Assembly (NCBI GenBank): GCA_019636655.1 | Contig: JAHBXB010000001.1 | Location: 682,001 to 746,000, forward strand | DNA: 64,000 nt | Direction of reading: 5' to 3' | DNA from: Phycisphaeraceae bacterium | GTDB lineage: Bacteria; Planctomycetota; Phycisphaerae; Phycisphaerales; UBA1924 | Shown: positions 18,041-27,000 of the stretch, piece by piece | How positions within the stretch are numbered: the first letter of the stretch is position 1 | How the letters are laid out: each line of letters starts with the position of its first letter | Position numbers and translations under genes: made by a program | Notes under the pieces: model-generated | Database searches by the model: none | What the model was told of the DNA's origin: nothing | Seen by the model: the letters and a program-made list of their open reading frames with translations, nothing else

Positions 18041-19521
18041 GCGTGGCCGGCGTGCTCGAGGAGTTGCGCAGCCGATACCGGCTCCGGCGCGAGGGTGCCG
18101 GGGAAGGCGAGATCAATCTGGCCGCGTTCATCAGTGAGATGGAGGTTGCCGACTCGGACCCGCTCGCGGAAGTGATCGAACTGGACGGGCAGTTGCGGTT
18201 CGACGCGGGGCTGGCGGTCGACCTGGAGCGGTACCTTGAGGCGGTGCCGCGGCTGGCCGATCGAGATGTGCCCCTCGATGCGGCGATCGAGTACTCGCTG
18301 CGGGCACTGACCGCGCGAACGGGGAGCATGGCCCGAGCGGTCGAGGCGCTGACGGCGAAGCATCCAGCGCTGGCATCGGCGATCCGGGACGCGGCGGTGC
18401 TCGGCGAGAGCGTGGTGCTCGCAAGCGACCTTGCGGAACTGGATGGGACCGGCGAGGTGCCGGAGTTTCCGCGGGGCTTCGGGCCGAGGCTGCCGACGGG
18501 GCGGCCGCGGTACGTGCTCCGGGAGCGGCTGGGGCAGGGGAGCCACGGGGCGGTGTACCTGGCAGTCGACCGGCAGTTGTCGCAGCAGGCGCGGCCGGCA
18601 CTGGTCGCGATCAAGGTGATGACGCAGGAGAACGACGCCGGAGCCCGCAAACGCTTGATCGAGGAGGCGGCGAAGGCGAGGCGGATCGAGCACCCCAACG
18701 TGGTGCGGATTCTGGACCGCGGCCGCTCGCCCCGGGGCGAGGACTACGTGGTGTTCGAGTATGTGCCTGGCGGGGATCTCGATACGTGGTTCAGGAACCA
18801 TGTCGGTGCGCTGCCTGCCCGGGAGACGGCTGGGCTTGCTTCCAAAATCGCGCGAGGGGTGCAGGCGGCGCACTCGGCGGGGCTGGTGCATTGCGACCTC
18901 AAGCCCGGGAACATTCTGCTCGGCGCGGATGGATCACCGAAGGTGGCCGACTTTGGCGTTGCGGCGCCGCACGAAGAAGGCAAGGGCGCAGAGGGGATGG
19001 AGGGGCGACGCGTGGGAAACCTGGCGTTCATCGCACCGGAGCAGTACCGGGCGGAGCCGGGAGCGATCACGCCGGCCGCGGATATCTACGCCCTCGGGGG
19101 GATGCTGTACTACCTGCTGACCGAGACACTGCCGAACGGCAGGACAGCGGAGCAGATCGCGCAGACACACGCGAGCATCGGCGGGCGCCAGGTTCCGCCT
19201 CGGCTCGAGCGTCGCCGGGGGATCGATCGAGACCTGGAGGCGATCGTGCACCGGGCGATGGCGGTGCGGCCGCAGGCGCGGTACGCCTCTGCGGAGGCAT
19301 TCGCCGGGGACCTGGAGTCGTGGCTGGCGCATCGCCCGATCGAGTGGACGCGGCCGGGGGTGCTGCGGACGGCGAGGCTGTACGCGCGGCGGCAGCCGAC
19401 CGTTGTGCTGGTGGCGGCGCTGCTGGTGATCGCGGCGCTCCTGATCGGCGGGCTCGCCGGGTTTCAGTTGGCGATGAGCCTGACGAACCGGGACCTTGGG
19501 ATTCCTGCCGCGGGACGGTGA
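18037..19521 (+). CDS. Membrane-anchored Ser/Thr protein kinase (PASTA-less, Hanks type)
   Basis: 494 aa, GTG start overlapping the sigma-factor stop. Residues about 1-155 are an uncharacterised helical region. The kinase domain (about 160-430) has the Gly-loop RLGQGSHGAVYLAVD, the lysine in LVAIKVM, catalytic HCDLKPGNILL and DFGVA, so it should be active. A single transmembrane helix lies close to the C-terminus (VVLVAALLVIAALLIGGLAG), leaving only about 20 residues outside. It therefore has no sensor ectodomain. It probably phosphorylates or otherwise controls the co-encoded ECF sigma factor, as described for planctomycete sigma-kinase pairs. Confidence 0.88.
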   Translation: MSVAGVLEELRSRYRLRREGAGEGEINLAAFISEMEVADSDPLAEVIELDGQLRFDAGLAVDLERYLEAVPRLADRDVPLDAAIEYSLRALTARTGSMARAVEALTAKHPALASAIRDAAVLGESVVLASDLAELDGTGEVPEFPRGFGPRLPTGRPRYVLRERLGQGSHGAVYLAVDRQLSQQARPALVAIKVMTQENDAGARKRLIEEAAKARRIEHPNVVRILDRGRSPRGEDYVVFEYVPGGDLDTWFRNHVGALPARETAGLASKIARGVQAAHSAGLVHCDLKPGNILLGADGSPKVADFGVAAPHEEGKGAEGMEGRRVGNLAFIAPEQYRAEPGAITPAADIYALGGMLYYLLTETLPNGRTAEQIAQTHASIGGRQVPPRLERRRGIDRDLEAIVHRAMAVRPQARYASAEAFAGDLESWLAHRPIEWTRPGVLRTARLYARRQPTVVLVAALLVIAALLIGGLAGFQLAMSLTNRDLGIPAAGR

Positions 19522-19542
19522 GCGGGCGACGGACGGGCGGGA

Positions 19543-21954
19543 TTAGAGCCCGAAGATCCCGACGAGAGTGGCGGTAATGGCGAGGGCGGCGGCCATGAGC
19601 GACTCGCCGGCGATGAGGCCGGAGGCGAGACCGACGTTGTACTTGTCGGCAGAGCGGCGGTGGAGCAGGTTCCAGACCATGATGATGACCGCGCCGATGA
19701 AGAACGCGAGGGCGTTCTGGAAAGGGAGCACCCAGGCGAGTCCGATGCCGGTGGCGGAGGGCATGAACCGGCGTGCCTTGGGCGGGAGGAACTTCTCGAT
19801 GAGCGGAAGGACGATCCCGACTCCGGCACCGATAAACAGCGACCAGACGGCCGAGGCGGGGAGTTCGCCCACGCCCTTGACCAGCCCGCGGGCCACTGTT
19901 TCCCAGACCCGCGTTGCCGGGAGCGCGAAACTCTCGAGTTTGGCGCGGGTGGGGACCATGAGGTACCAGATCGGGACGATGGCGATGGTGCCGAAGAAGA
20001 CGCCGTAGAACTGGGCGAGGAACTGCTTGCGGGGGTTGGCGCCGAGGAGGTAGCCGGTCTTGAGGTCGGTCAGCAGGTCGGCCGATGATGAGGCGCTGTT
20101 GGCCGCGATCCCGGCGGAGGCGAGGTTGGCGGAGATGTTCTGAGGGGCGAGGGCGGCGAAGAGCAGTTGCATGACTTTGCCCATGGCGCCGACGGGCGTG
20201 GTGTCGGTCTCGCCGGTCGCGCGGCTGGCGACAAGCGAGAGCACGAACGACATTGCGACGGCGATGAGGCCGGCGTACCACGAGACGTTGAAGGCCTGGA
20301 TCTGGAGCCAGACCATGGCGATGGTGATGGGCACCATGCCGTAGATCATCCAGGATCCCGGCACTTCGATCTCCGCGTGTGATGCAGTGCTGCCGCCGGC
20401 GGCACGCTTCACACCCATGAACGCGCGGGCGATCGTGCGCCACTGCAGGGCCACGCTCATGAGGCTCGCGAAAACCATGACGGCGGTTCCGCCCCAGAGC
20501 GACCACCGGGTGATCGTAATGGTGCCGCCGCCCCAGTTCCAGATCAGGTTCGGCTTGTACCTCTTCCGGTCGAACTCGGTCTCCCACGCCGTCTTCGCCT
20601 CGGCCTCGGAAGCGCCCGCGGCGAGAACCTTGGACTTCTCGGCGTCGGCTGCGGCTATGGCGTCGCGGTTGGAGTAGGCGGTGGCGGCGAGGGGTGCAGC
20701 GGCGGCGCCGATGGCCTTGCCGACATTCTCGGCGCGTTCGGCCGCGGGCTTGGTCGTCGCACCGGCGGCGGCGATCGCGTCCTCGACGGATTGCTCGGCG
20801 GCGGTGCGGATCGGGGCCGGGTCGATCTTGAGTTCGGCGGCGGCGGCGGCGACGGCCTCGACGGCGGCAGTCGCGGCGGCCTCGGGGGTGGCCTGGCCCT
20901 TGGCGGCTACGAGCGCCGCTTCCTGTACGACGATCGCGCCTCGCTCCATGTGCCGGGCGTCCATCCTGGCCAACTCAGGGCCCACGACGGCGTAGAGGAA
21001 CAGCGAACTGAGGACCAGCGAGAGGCTGATGCGCATGCCGACGATCATGCCCGCGGCGATGAGGAGTGCGGAGGGTTCGAAGGCGAAGCCGTTGGCGTGG
21101 CGAGCTCCCGGATAGGCCCTGTCGAGGAAGTTGAATTGAACATCGGTGGGAATGCGGAGGAACCAGATCTTCTCGAAGAGGCGGCGGAGGAAGCCGACAG
21201 CGCCGAGGACATCGTCACCAACACGGAGGAATCCGATGAGCAGCCCGGCGGCAAGGCCGGCGATCAGGACGTAAGCCTTGCCCACGGCGTCCTTGCTCTC
21301 CGAATAGAGGCTCTTGAGCGTTTCGGCCGCGGCGGTGCCGGTGGGGAAGGGGAGTTGCTCGTGGTTGATCTGCTGGCGCTTCATCGGGATGGCGAGGAAG
21401 ACGCCCATGAGCCCGGTGCAGAGCGTGAAGACGACGACGACCCAGACGGGCGTGACGTCCCAGGTGTGTAGGTTCTCCTGCCACTTGCGAAGGGCCTCGC
21501 CCTGAAGCCCTGCGGGCGGGTCCTTGAGCAGGACGAGGGCGCCGAACATGGTGGCGATGGTCGAGCCGGTGGAGTACCCCGCCGCGGAGGCGGTGGAGGC
21601 CATGCACGCGTTCTCGAGGATCGACATCTGGCTGATGTTGCCGCCCGAGGTGAAGCGGACAAAGTTCCAGATGACGAACGAGAGGACGCAAGCGGTGATG
21701 GCGATGCCGAAGGCCCAGCCGATGCTGAGCGTGGTGTAGAGGTTGGCGGCGGACATGATCATGCCGAGGAAGCCGCCCATGATGACGGCCCGCCAGGTAA
21801 GCTGGGGCATGCGGTCGCCCTGGTACACGTACTTGTACCAGTGGGCGTCCTTTTCCTCGGGGGTCGCGTTGTCGGGGAGCGGCGGAGGCTTACCGCCGCG
21901 GAGCATGTCCTGCTCGTCGATCATGTCGCTGGTTTCGACGGGTTGCCTGGACAT
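19543..21954 (-). CDS. OPT-family oligopeptide/metal-chelate transporter
   Basis: 803 aa from the ATG at 21954 (MSRQPVETSDMIDEQDML), preferred over an ATG at 22002 because GGAG precedes it. Many hydrophobic helices are spread along the chain, beginning LTWRAVIMGGFLGMIMSAAN and ending AAALAITATLVGIFGL. NISQMSILENACMAST, MKRQQINHEQLPFPTGTAAA and PQNISANLASAGIAANSA are OPT-type motifs. About residues 335-450 form an Ala-rich helical insertion between membrane helices, rich in charged residues and unusual for the family. Substrate could be peptides or metal chelates. Single gene, convergent with the kinase. Confidence 0.88.
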   Translation of the reverse strand: MSRQPVETSDMIDEQDMLRGGKPPPLPDNATPEEKDAHWYKYVYQGDRMPQLTWRAVIMGGFLGMIMSAANLYTTLSIGWAFGIAITACVLSFVIWNFVRFTSGGNISQMSILENACMASTASAAGYSTGSTIATMFGALVLLKDPPAGLQGEALRKWQENLHTWDVTPVWVVVVFTLCTGLMGVFLAIPMKRQQINHEQLPFPTGTAAAETLKSLYSESKDAVGKAYVLIAGLAAGLLIGFLRVGDDVLGAVGFLRRLFEKIWFLRIPTDVQFNFLDRAYPGARHANGFAFEPSALLIAAGMIVGMRISLSLVLSSLFLYAVVGPELARMDARHMERGAIVVQEAALVAAKGQATPEAAATAAVEAVAAAAAELKIDPAPIRTAAEQSVEDAIAAAGATTKPAAERAENVGKAIGAAAAPLAATAYSNRDAIAAADAEKSKVLAAGASEAEAKTAWETEFDRKRYKPNLIWNWGGGTITITRWSLWGGTAVMVFASLMSVALQWRTIARAFMGVKRAAGGSTASHAEIEVPGSWMIYGMVPITIAMVWLQIQAFNVSWYAGLIAVAMSFVLSLVASRATGETDTTPVGAMGKVMQLLFAALAPQNISANLASAGIAANSASSSADLLTDLKTGYLLGANPRKQFLAQFYGVFFGTIAIVPIWYLMVPTRAKLESFALPATRVWETVARGLVKGVGELPASAVWSLFIGAGVGIVLPLIEKFLPPKARRFMPSATGIGLAWVLPFQNALAFFIGAVIIMVWNLLHRRSADKYNVGLASGLIAGESLMAAALAITATLVGIFGL

Positions 21955-22125
21955 GTGCTGTGGTACTCCGCTCGCTCTGGGCCCCCCATTGGGCCCGTTC
22001 AAACGAAAGACCGATCGGCATTCGCTGCCGATCGGCGTGAGCGGAAGGTACGCGATGCGTGCGGTGGTCGCAAGCCGGGAAACGGCCGGCCGAGAAGCCG
22101 ACCGTTCGCCATACAGCGTTCGATG

Positions 22126-23031
22126 CTACTCGGTGGGGCCGACGGTCGTCGTGATCTCGATCGACCCGTTGGACGTCTGGATCGTCGACGGGGCGATCGC
22201 GTCGCCGAACTGCAGGCGAGCGGCGTTCTTGGTCTTGGACACGACCTTGGCCGCGGGGGCGTTGGCGAGGTTGATCCCGCCCTGGGATGTGGAGAGGTCG
22301 AGAAAACCTGCGAAGGCCTGGCCGACGGAGAGGCGGACGGCGCCATTGCTGGTCTTGATACGGACAGGGCCCTCGGCGGAATCGGTCATCGCGACGGTGA
22401 TCGCGCCGTTGCTCGAAGTGCACTGGACGCTCGATGGGGCCTGGTCGACCTTGATGGAGCCGTTGGAGGTGGTGGCGTCGATCTTGCCGCGGCTGCGCGA
22501 GACCTCGACTGCGCCGTTGGTCGTTCGGGCGGTCACGTTGCCGTCGTGGTCGGTACAGGTGATCCGCCCGTTGGACGTGGTGATCGAGGCGTCGCCGGCA
22601 AGCCCGGTGAGGGAGACGGCTCCGTTGCTGGTCGTGAGGGTGACCCCGCCGGCGTCGGGTAGCTGGATCTCAAAGGAGCAGCTCTCGCGGTTTCGACGCT
22701 TGCCGTCGGGCCACTTGGCGTAGATCTCGAGCGCGCCATCGGACTTGCGCTCGGCGACGATGTCCGTTGCCTTCAGCCGGTCGTCGTCTTCGGCGCGGAT
22801 GACGGCGGTGATCGAGACCGGGCCGTTGGGGACCGCGGTGACGGAGATCCCGCCGTTCTGCGTGGTCACCGCGAGGGGGCTCTGGGGGACGTGGTCGGCG
22901 GTCACAGTCCGGGTCTCCTCCTTCAGGGCGGGCTGCGCGATAACGCACCCGCTGAGGAGGGACCAGATCGTGAGGGTCGCGGCGGCAATCGGGACGGCCG
23001 GACGGGCGCTGCGGGCGAGAGTTGCGATCAC
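22126..23031 (-). CDS. DUF4097-type beta-helical lipoprotein
   Basis: 301 aa from a GTG at 23031 with AAGGAG nine bases upstream. The signal peptide ends in a lipobox LLSGC, so the mature protein is lipidated. The body is a run of short repeats built on TTSNGAVSLTG, TTSNGRITCTD, RTTNGAVEVSR, TTSNGSIKVDQ, SSNGAITVAM and TSNGAVRLSV. These form the rungs of a right-handed beta-helix of the DUF4097 'putative adhesin' type. Function unknown; envelope structural or stress role is inferred. A second, less repetitive relative is at 39310-40104. Confidence 0.8.
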   Translation of the reverse strand: MIATLARSARPAVPIAAATLTIWSLLSGCVIAQPALKEETRTVTADHVPQSPLAVTTQNGGISVTAVPNGPVSITAVIRAEDDDRLKATDIVAERKSDGALEIYAKWPDGKRRNRESCSFEIQLPDAGGVTLTTSNGAVSLTGLAGDASITTSNGRITCTDHDGNVTARTTNGAVEVSRSRGKIDATTSNGSIKVDQAPSSVQCTSSNGAITVAMTDSAEGPVRIKTSNGAVRLSVGQAFAGFLDLSTSQGGINLANAPAAKVVSKTKNAARLQFGDAIAPSTIQTSNGSIEITTTVGPTE

Positions 23032-23105
23032 GAGTTGTTCTCCTTGGGGGCCGGCCGTGCCGGGCACCAGCGTGGTTGGGAGGATGGCTCGGCGGGTTTC
23101 GCGGG

Positions 23106-24842
23106 CTACGCGGGGAGTTTGGCGAGTTCGGACTCCACATCGGTCCAGAGCCGGGCGATCGTGGCCGGCCCGAAATCGAAGACGAGGTTCGCGGCGGCGA
23201 AGAGCTCGGGCAGCGGGCGGGAACCGCCGAGCGAGAGGGCGCGTTTGTAGGCGTTGATGGCCGCGGCGGGATCCCGGCGGTAGTTGCTCCAGAGTTGCAG
23301 GGCGCCGAGCTGGGCGATGCCGTATTCGATGTAGTAAAACGGCACGCCGAAGAGGTGCAGGACGCGGTGCCAGCCGGTCTGGTGGTACTTCTCCAGTCCG
23401 GAGTAATCCACGGCCGGCCCAAAGCGTGCGGAGAGCTCGGTCCACTTGGCGTGGCGATCGTCTCTGGAATGGTCCGGGTTGGTGTAGACCCAGTGCTGGA
23501 ACTGATCGATGTGCGCCACCCACGCGAGAAGCGAGACGATTGCCTCCAGGTGGTTGCGGCGGGCGCGGTCGGCGTCCGCGGGCGAATAGAACTCGTCGAG
23601 GAATGGATGGGCGGTGAGTTCCATGGACATCGAGGCGACTTCGGCGAACTCCAGCGGGATGTCGGACCGGTAGGAGAGCAGCGGGTCGGTCCTCGCCAGC
23701 AGGGAATGGAAGGCGTGGCCAGCCTCGTGGACGATTGTCTCCACATCCCGCTGCAGGCCCGCGGCGTTCATGAAGATGAAGGGGAGGCGGATCCGGTCGC
23801 GGTTGGACTGGTAGCCGCCGGGTGCCTTGCCGCGACGGGACTCGAGATCAAGGCACACCGCGGCGCCGGTCGGCGCCGACTTGTCGCTGCGGAGGGCCTC
23901 GAAGAGCGTTGCAAGGGAGGGATCGAGCCGGCGGAAGAGGCGGCTGGTGCGTTCGACCAGTTCGGACGGGGTCGTGAAGGGACGGAGGGGGGCACGTCCC
24001 TTGATGTCGACCTGCATGTCCCAGGGGCGAAGGGATGAGAGGTTGAGGGCGGCGGCACGCTGGGCGTTGAGCCGCCGCGCGGCGGGGACACAGACTCGCT
24101 TAACCCCCTCGGCGAAGGCGTTGCAGGTCGCGGGGGTGTAGTCGAAGCGTCGCTTGGCCTTGAACGCGTAGTCGCGGAAGTCGGGGAACCCGGCGTTGCG
24201 GGCGAGGCGGGTGCGATCCGCGATCATCCGCTCGTAGATCGTTTCGATTCGATCGGCGTCCAGGAACCTTCGCTGCGCGACAGCACGCCACGCGTCCTCA
24301 CGGACGGCCCGATCGGTCTCTTCGTTGAAGCGGGCCATCTGGGGGAGCGTGCGCTCCTCGCCCTGGTACGAGACGGTCATGGCGCCGCAGATCCGGGAGT
24401 ACTCCTGGTCGAGCTTGGTCAGCCCGGTCTCGATCGGGATGTTCTCCGGGCGGAAGAGCTCGACACCGACGCGGAGATCGCGGAGATAGACGGTGTACCT
24501 CGCTTGGTCGAGTTCTTCCGCGAAGGGACTCTGCACGATCTTCTTGTCCAGTTCGAACGAGACCTCCTTCACCTTGGGCTGGACGTCCTCCACGAACCCG
24601 AGGTAGGCCTTGGAGACAGCCTCGTCGTCGGTGTGGCAGGTCATGGTGATGTAGAGGACCGACGCTGCCTCGCTGACGGCAGAATCGAGCTCGCTCCGGT
24701 CGAGGATCAGCCGCTCCAGGTCGGCCGCGGAGTGGAGGTCGCGGTCGATCAGTTCCCGGTACAGGGGCTCCAACGCCTCCCAGCGGGCGGCATCAAGATC
24801 CTGGGGCACGATGGCGGACGCTGGGGCGAAGGATGGCAGCAT
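23106..24842 (-). CDS. M3-family oligoendopeptidase (PepF-like)
   Basis: 578 aa, within the family range. Zinc site: HEAGH at residues 372-376 and the third ligand Glu401 in LEFAEVASMSMEL. The preceding segment PGGYQSNRDRIRLPFIFMNA and the C-terminal YHQTGWHRVLHLFGVPFYYI with IEYGIAQLGALQLW are typical of oligoendopeptidase F. It hydrolyses short peptides, usually in the cytoplasm; no signal peptide is present. It lies 74 bases upstream of the DUF4097 lipoprotein on the same strand and could share its transcript. Confidence 0.9.
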   Translation of the reverse strand: MLPSFAPASAIVPQDLDAARWEALEPLYRELIDRDLHSAADLERLILDRSELDSAVSEAASVLYITMTCHTDDEAVSKAYLGFVEDVQPKVKEVSFELDKKIVQSPFAEELDQARYTVYLRDLRVGVELFRPENIPIETGLTKLDQEYSRICGAMTVSYQGEERTLPQMARFNEETDRAVREDAWRAVAQRRFLDADRIETIYERMIADRTRLARNAGFPDFRDYAFKAKRRFDYTPATCNAFAEGVKRVCVPAARRLNAQRAAALNLSSLRPWDMQVDIKGRAPLRPFTTPSELVERTSRLFRRLDPSLATLFEALRSDKSAPTGAAVCLDLESRRGKAPGGYQSNRDRIRLPFIFMNAAGLQRDVETIVHEAGHAFHSLLARTDPLLSYRSDIPLEFAEVASMSMELTAHPFLDEFYSPADADRARRNHLEAIVSLLAWVAHIDQFQHWVYTNPDHSRDDRHAKWTELSARFGPAVDYSGLEKYHQTGWHRVLHLFGVPFYYIEYGIAQLGALQLWSNYRRDPAAAINAYKRALSLGGSRPLPELFAAANLVFDFGPATIARLWTDVESELAKLPA

Positions 24843-24944
24843 GAGGTATTTGGTGCGAAGGGAGCGGTTGGCGGCGATGTGAACGGGATGGTATCGGTAC
24901 GAGGTCCGAATACCCCCTCCCCCGGGAGGGTGGGGCTCAGGGTA

Positions 24945-26174
24945 TCAGCCGCCGATCTCGCTGGCACCCCGGACCGGCTGCACAGTGAAGACTTCGGCGT
25001 CCCGTCCATGGATCGTCGGGTACTGCCCCGCGACGGCGGATTGGATGCGAGAGACGGCTGCGGGCTCCGCGATCGCGATGGCGCAGCCGCCGAACCCGGC
25101 GCCGGTCATCCTCGCCCCATACACACCAGGCGTGGAGCAGGCGATCGCGACCAGCGTATCGAGTTCAGGGCAGGAGACCCGGAAGTCATCGCGGAGCGAC
25201 TCGTGGGACCGCTGGAAGAGTTCGCCGATGGCGGACAGGCCGGCGGGGGCGTCGAGAGAACCCGCCGCAATCCGATCTAGCAGGTCCGCTGTTTGACGCA
25301 CTCGGTCGATTTCCGTGACGACATGCCTGGCAAGCCGCCGTTTGTCAGGCGGGATGCGTTCACCTGCCGCGGCGAGCATGGACTCGTCCGCATCGCGGAG
25401 GGACGGGAGGCTGAGGGCGGCCGCGGCGGCCTCGCAGGCGCGCCGGCGCTCGGCGTAGTCGACGCCCGCGAGGGAGCGGTGGGTGTTGGAGTTCATGACG
25501 ACAATCGCCAGGCCCTGCGGGAGGGGCACAAACCGGGTGGCGTGATCGCGGCAGTCCAGCAGCATCGCGTGCCGCGCGCGGGCGAGCACGACCGCGCACT
25601 GGTCCATGATTCCGCAGGGAACACCGGCGAACTCGTGCTCCGCTCGGCGGCAGGCCATGGCGAAGCGGCGTTTGTCGACGTCGGCGCGGCCGGCGGCCGA
25701 GAACGCGCCGGCGACAGCGGCCTCGATCGCGGCGGAACTGGAGAGCCCGGCGCCGATGGGGATGCTGGAGGTAAGGACCACGTCGAGATTTGGCAGCGGT
25801 CGGCCATTGGTGGCGGCTTCGGCGCGGATCGCCTCGGCGGCGCCGATGGCGTAGGCCGTCCAGTGCGGGGGTGAACGCGCCGGAGGCGGCGGGAGGAGTG
25901 GAGTGGGGATCGGCGCGCGAATGTCAAAGGTTGCCTCGCCCGGCAGGTCCGTGGAACGCACGCGAGAGAGAGCGAGATTGGCCGCGGGCGCCACGGACGC
26001 GACGACCCAGCGATCGATGGCGATCGGGAGCACGAGGCCGTCGTTGTAGTCGACGTGCTCTCCGATCAGGTTCACGCGACCGGGTGCGGCGAAGGCGGGT
26101 CGAGATCTAAAGGCCGTCGAGAACGCATCGGCGGCGCGGGCCGCGAGCGTCGCGATCGACGGCCCGCTCATCAT
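24945..26174 (-). CDS. galK: Galactokinase
   Basis: 409 aa. GHMP kinase that phosphorylates galactose at C1 using ATP, first step of the Leloir pathway. Signature APGRVNLIGEHVDYNDGLVL near residue 31 defines galactokinases. The ATP loop is SSIPIGAGLSSSAAIEAA, with MDQCAVVLARA behind it. The C-terminal motif GARMTGAGFGGCAIAI is the third GHMP motif. The start ATG at 26174 overlaps the stop of the upstream membrane-protein gene in an ATGA. No galT or galE is adjacent. A short C/G-rich hairpin at 24911-24934 without a T-run follows the gene. Confidence 0.93.
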   Translation of the reverse strand: MMSGPSIATLAARAADAFSTAFRSRPAFAAPGRVNLIGEHVDYNDGLVLPIAIDRWVVASVAPAANLALSRVRSTDLPGEATFDIRAPIPTPLLPPPPARSPPHWTAYAIGAAEAIRAEAATNGRPLPNLDVVLTSSIPIGAGLSSSAAIEAAVAGAFSAAGRADVDKRRFAMACRRAEHEFAGVPCGIMDQCAVVLARARHAMLLDCRDHATRFVPLPQGLAIVVMNSNTHRSLAGVDYAERRRACEAAAAALSLPSLRDADESMLAAAGERIPPDKRRLARHVVTEIDRVRQTADLLDRIAAGSLDAPAGLSAIGELFQRSHESLRDDFRVSCPELDTLVAIACSTPGVYGARMTGAGFGGCAIAIAEPAAVSRIQSAVAGQYPTIHGRDAEVFTVQPVRGASEIGG

Positions 26175-26920
26175 GGGGCGATCATGCCGACCACGGCCGC
26201 TACGCCACGGGCCGACTGGACCATGGCCGAGAGCTGCATGCCGAGTTGGATGATGAGCCAGAGCACGACGTGGCAGAGCACAATGAGGGTGGTGATGGTC
26301 CGGCTCTTGCGAAACAGGGCCCAGATGAGCACCCAATAGGCGGCCGGGCCGATGACAAACGCCGCCCAGACGCCGACGGCCGGGATGCGGAGGGAGAGCT
26401 GGAACGCGAGTTCGAACGCAGAGAACGCGGCGAAGACGCGGGAAACGGCCAGCTCGAAGTTGCCGAACTTCTGCTCGCAGATCCGGGCCGAAACAGCGAC
26501 CGCCACGACGCCGGTGCCGGTGTGGACCAGCACCTCGTAGATCACCAGGAGCACCGAGCCGACGATGAGCCAGAACGACTTGCCCGCAGGAACGTTGACG
26601 CCCGCGGTGATCATCGCGGCCAGGAAGAAGACGGATCCGAGGATCAGCAGGGCCTTCGGGGAGCCCCACGTGGGCACGACGAACGGCTGCGGTTCATCGG
26701 GCTGGTATTCCTCCGCCTGCTTCGTCGACCGGGCGACGTTGGCCCGCATGTCGTAGCCACACTTGAGGCAGACGACATCGTCGGGACCCATCGGGGCGCC
26801 GCACCGGAGGCAGGTGTTGTCCTCCAGTTCCAGGATCGGGGCCGCATCGATCTTGGGCGCCTCGGGGGGGCGGGTCGGGGCGGCGGGATCTGGCGTGCTG
26901 GGGTCGGGAGTGGTGCTCAC
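26171..26920 (-). CDS. Multi-pass membrane protein with N-terminal zinc ribbon
   Basis: 249 aa. About 35 Pro-rich residues precede a zinc ribbon TCLRCGAPMGPDDVVCLKCG. Five or so hydrophobic helices follow, among them ALLILGSVFFLAAMITAG, FWLIVGSVLLVIYEVLVH and TLIVLCHVVLWLIIQLG. No enzyme motif is visible. It overlaps galK by four bases (ATGA), so it is co-translated with galactokinase, but no functional link is evident. It is not close in sequence to the three C-x2-C...CPECG proteins elsewhere in the window. Confidence 0.65.
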   Translation of the reverse strand: MSTTPDPSTPDPAAPTRPPEAPKIDAAPILELEDNTCLRCGAPMGPDDVVCLKCGYDMRANVARSTKQAEEYQPDEPQPFVVPTWGSPKALLILGSVFFLAAMITAGVNVPAGKSFWLIVGSVLLVIYEVLVHTGTGVVAVAVSARICEQKFGNFELAVSRVFAAFSAFELAFQLSLRIPAVGVWAAFVIGPAAYWVLIWALFRKSRTITTLIVLCHVVLWLIIQLGMQLSAMVQSARGVAAVVGMIAP

Positions 26921-27000
26921 TGGAGTAGTCTATGGGGAAGTCGGCGCCGCAGTTCACCGCGGCTGGTCGAGGTGCGGACCGTCCCACCTAGACTGGGCCC

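Noticed and set aside
24911-24934. C/G-rich hairpin after galK
   Set aside because: Stem of six or seven pairs with a very short loop and no T-run; not enough for a terminator.
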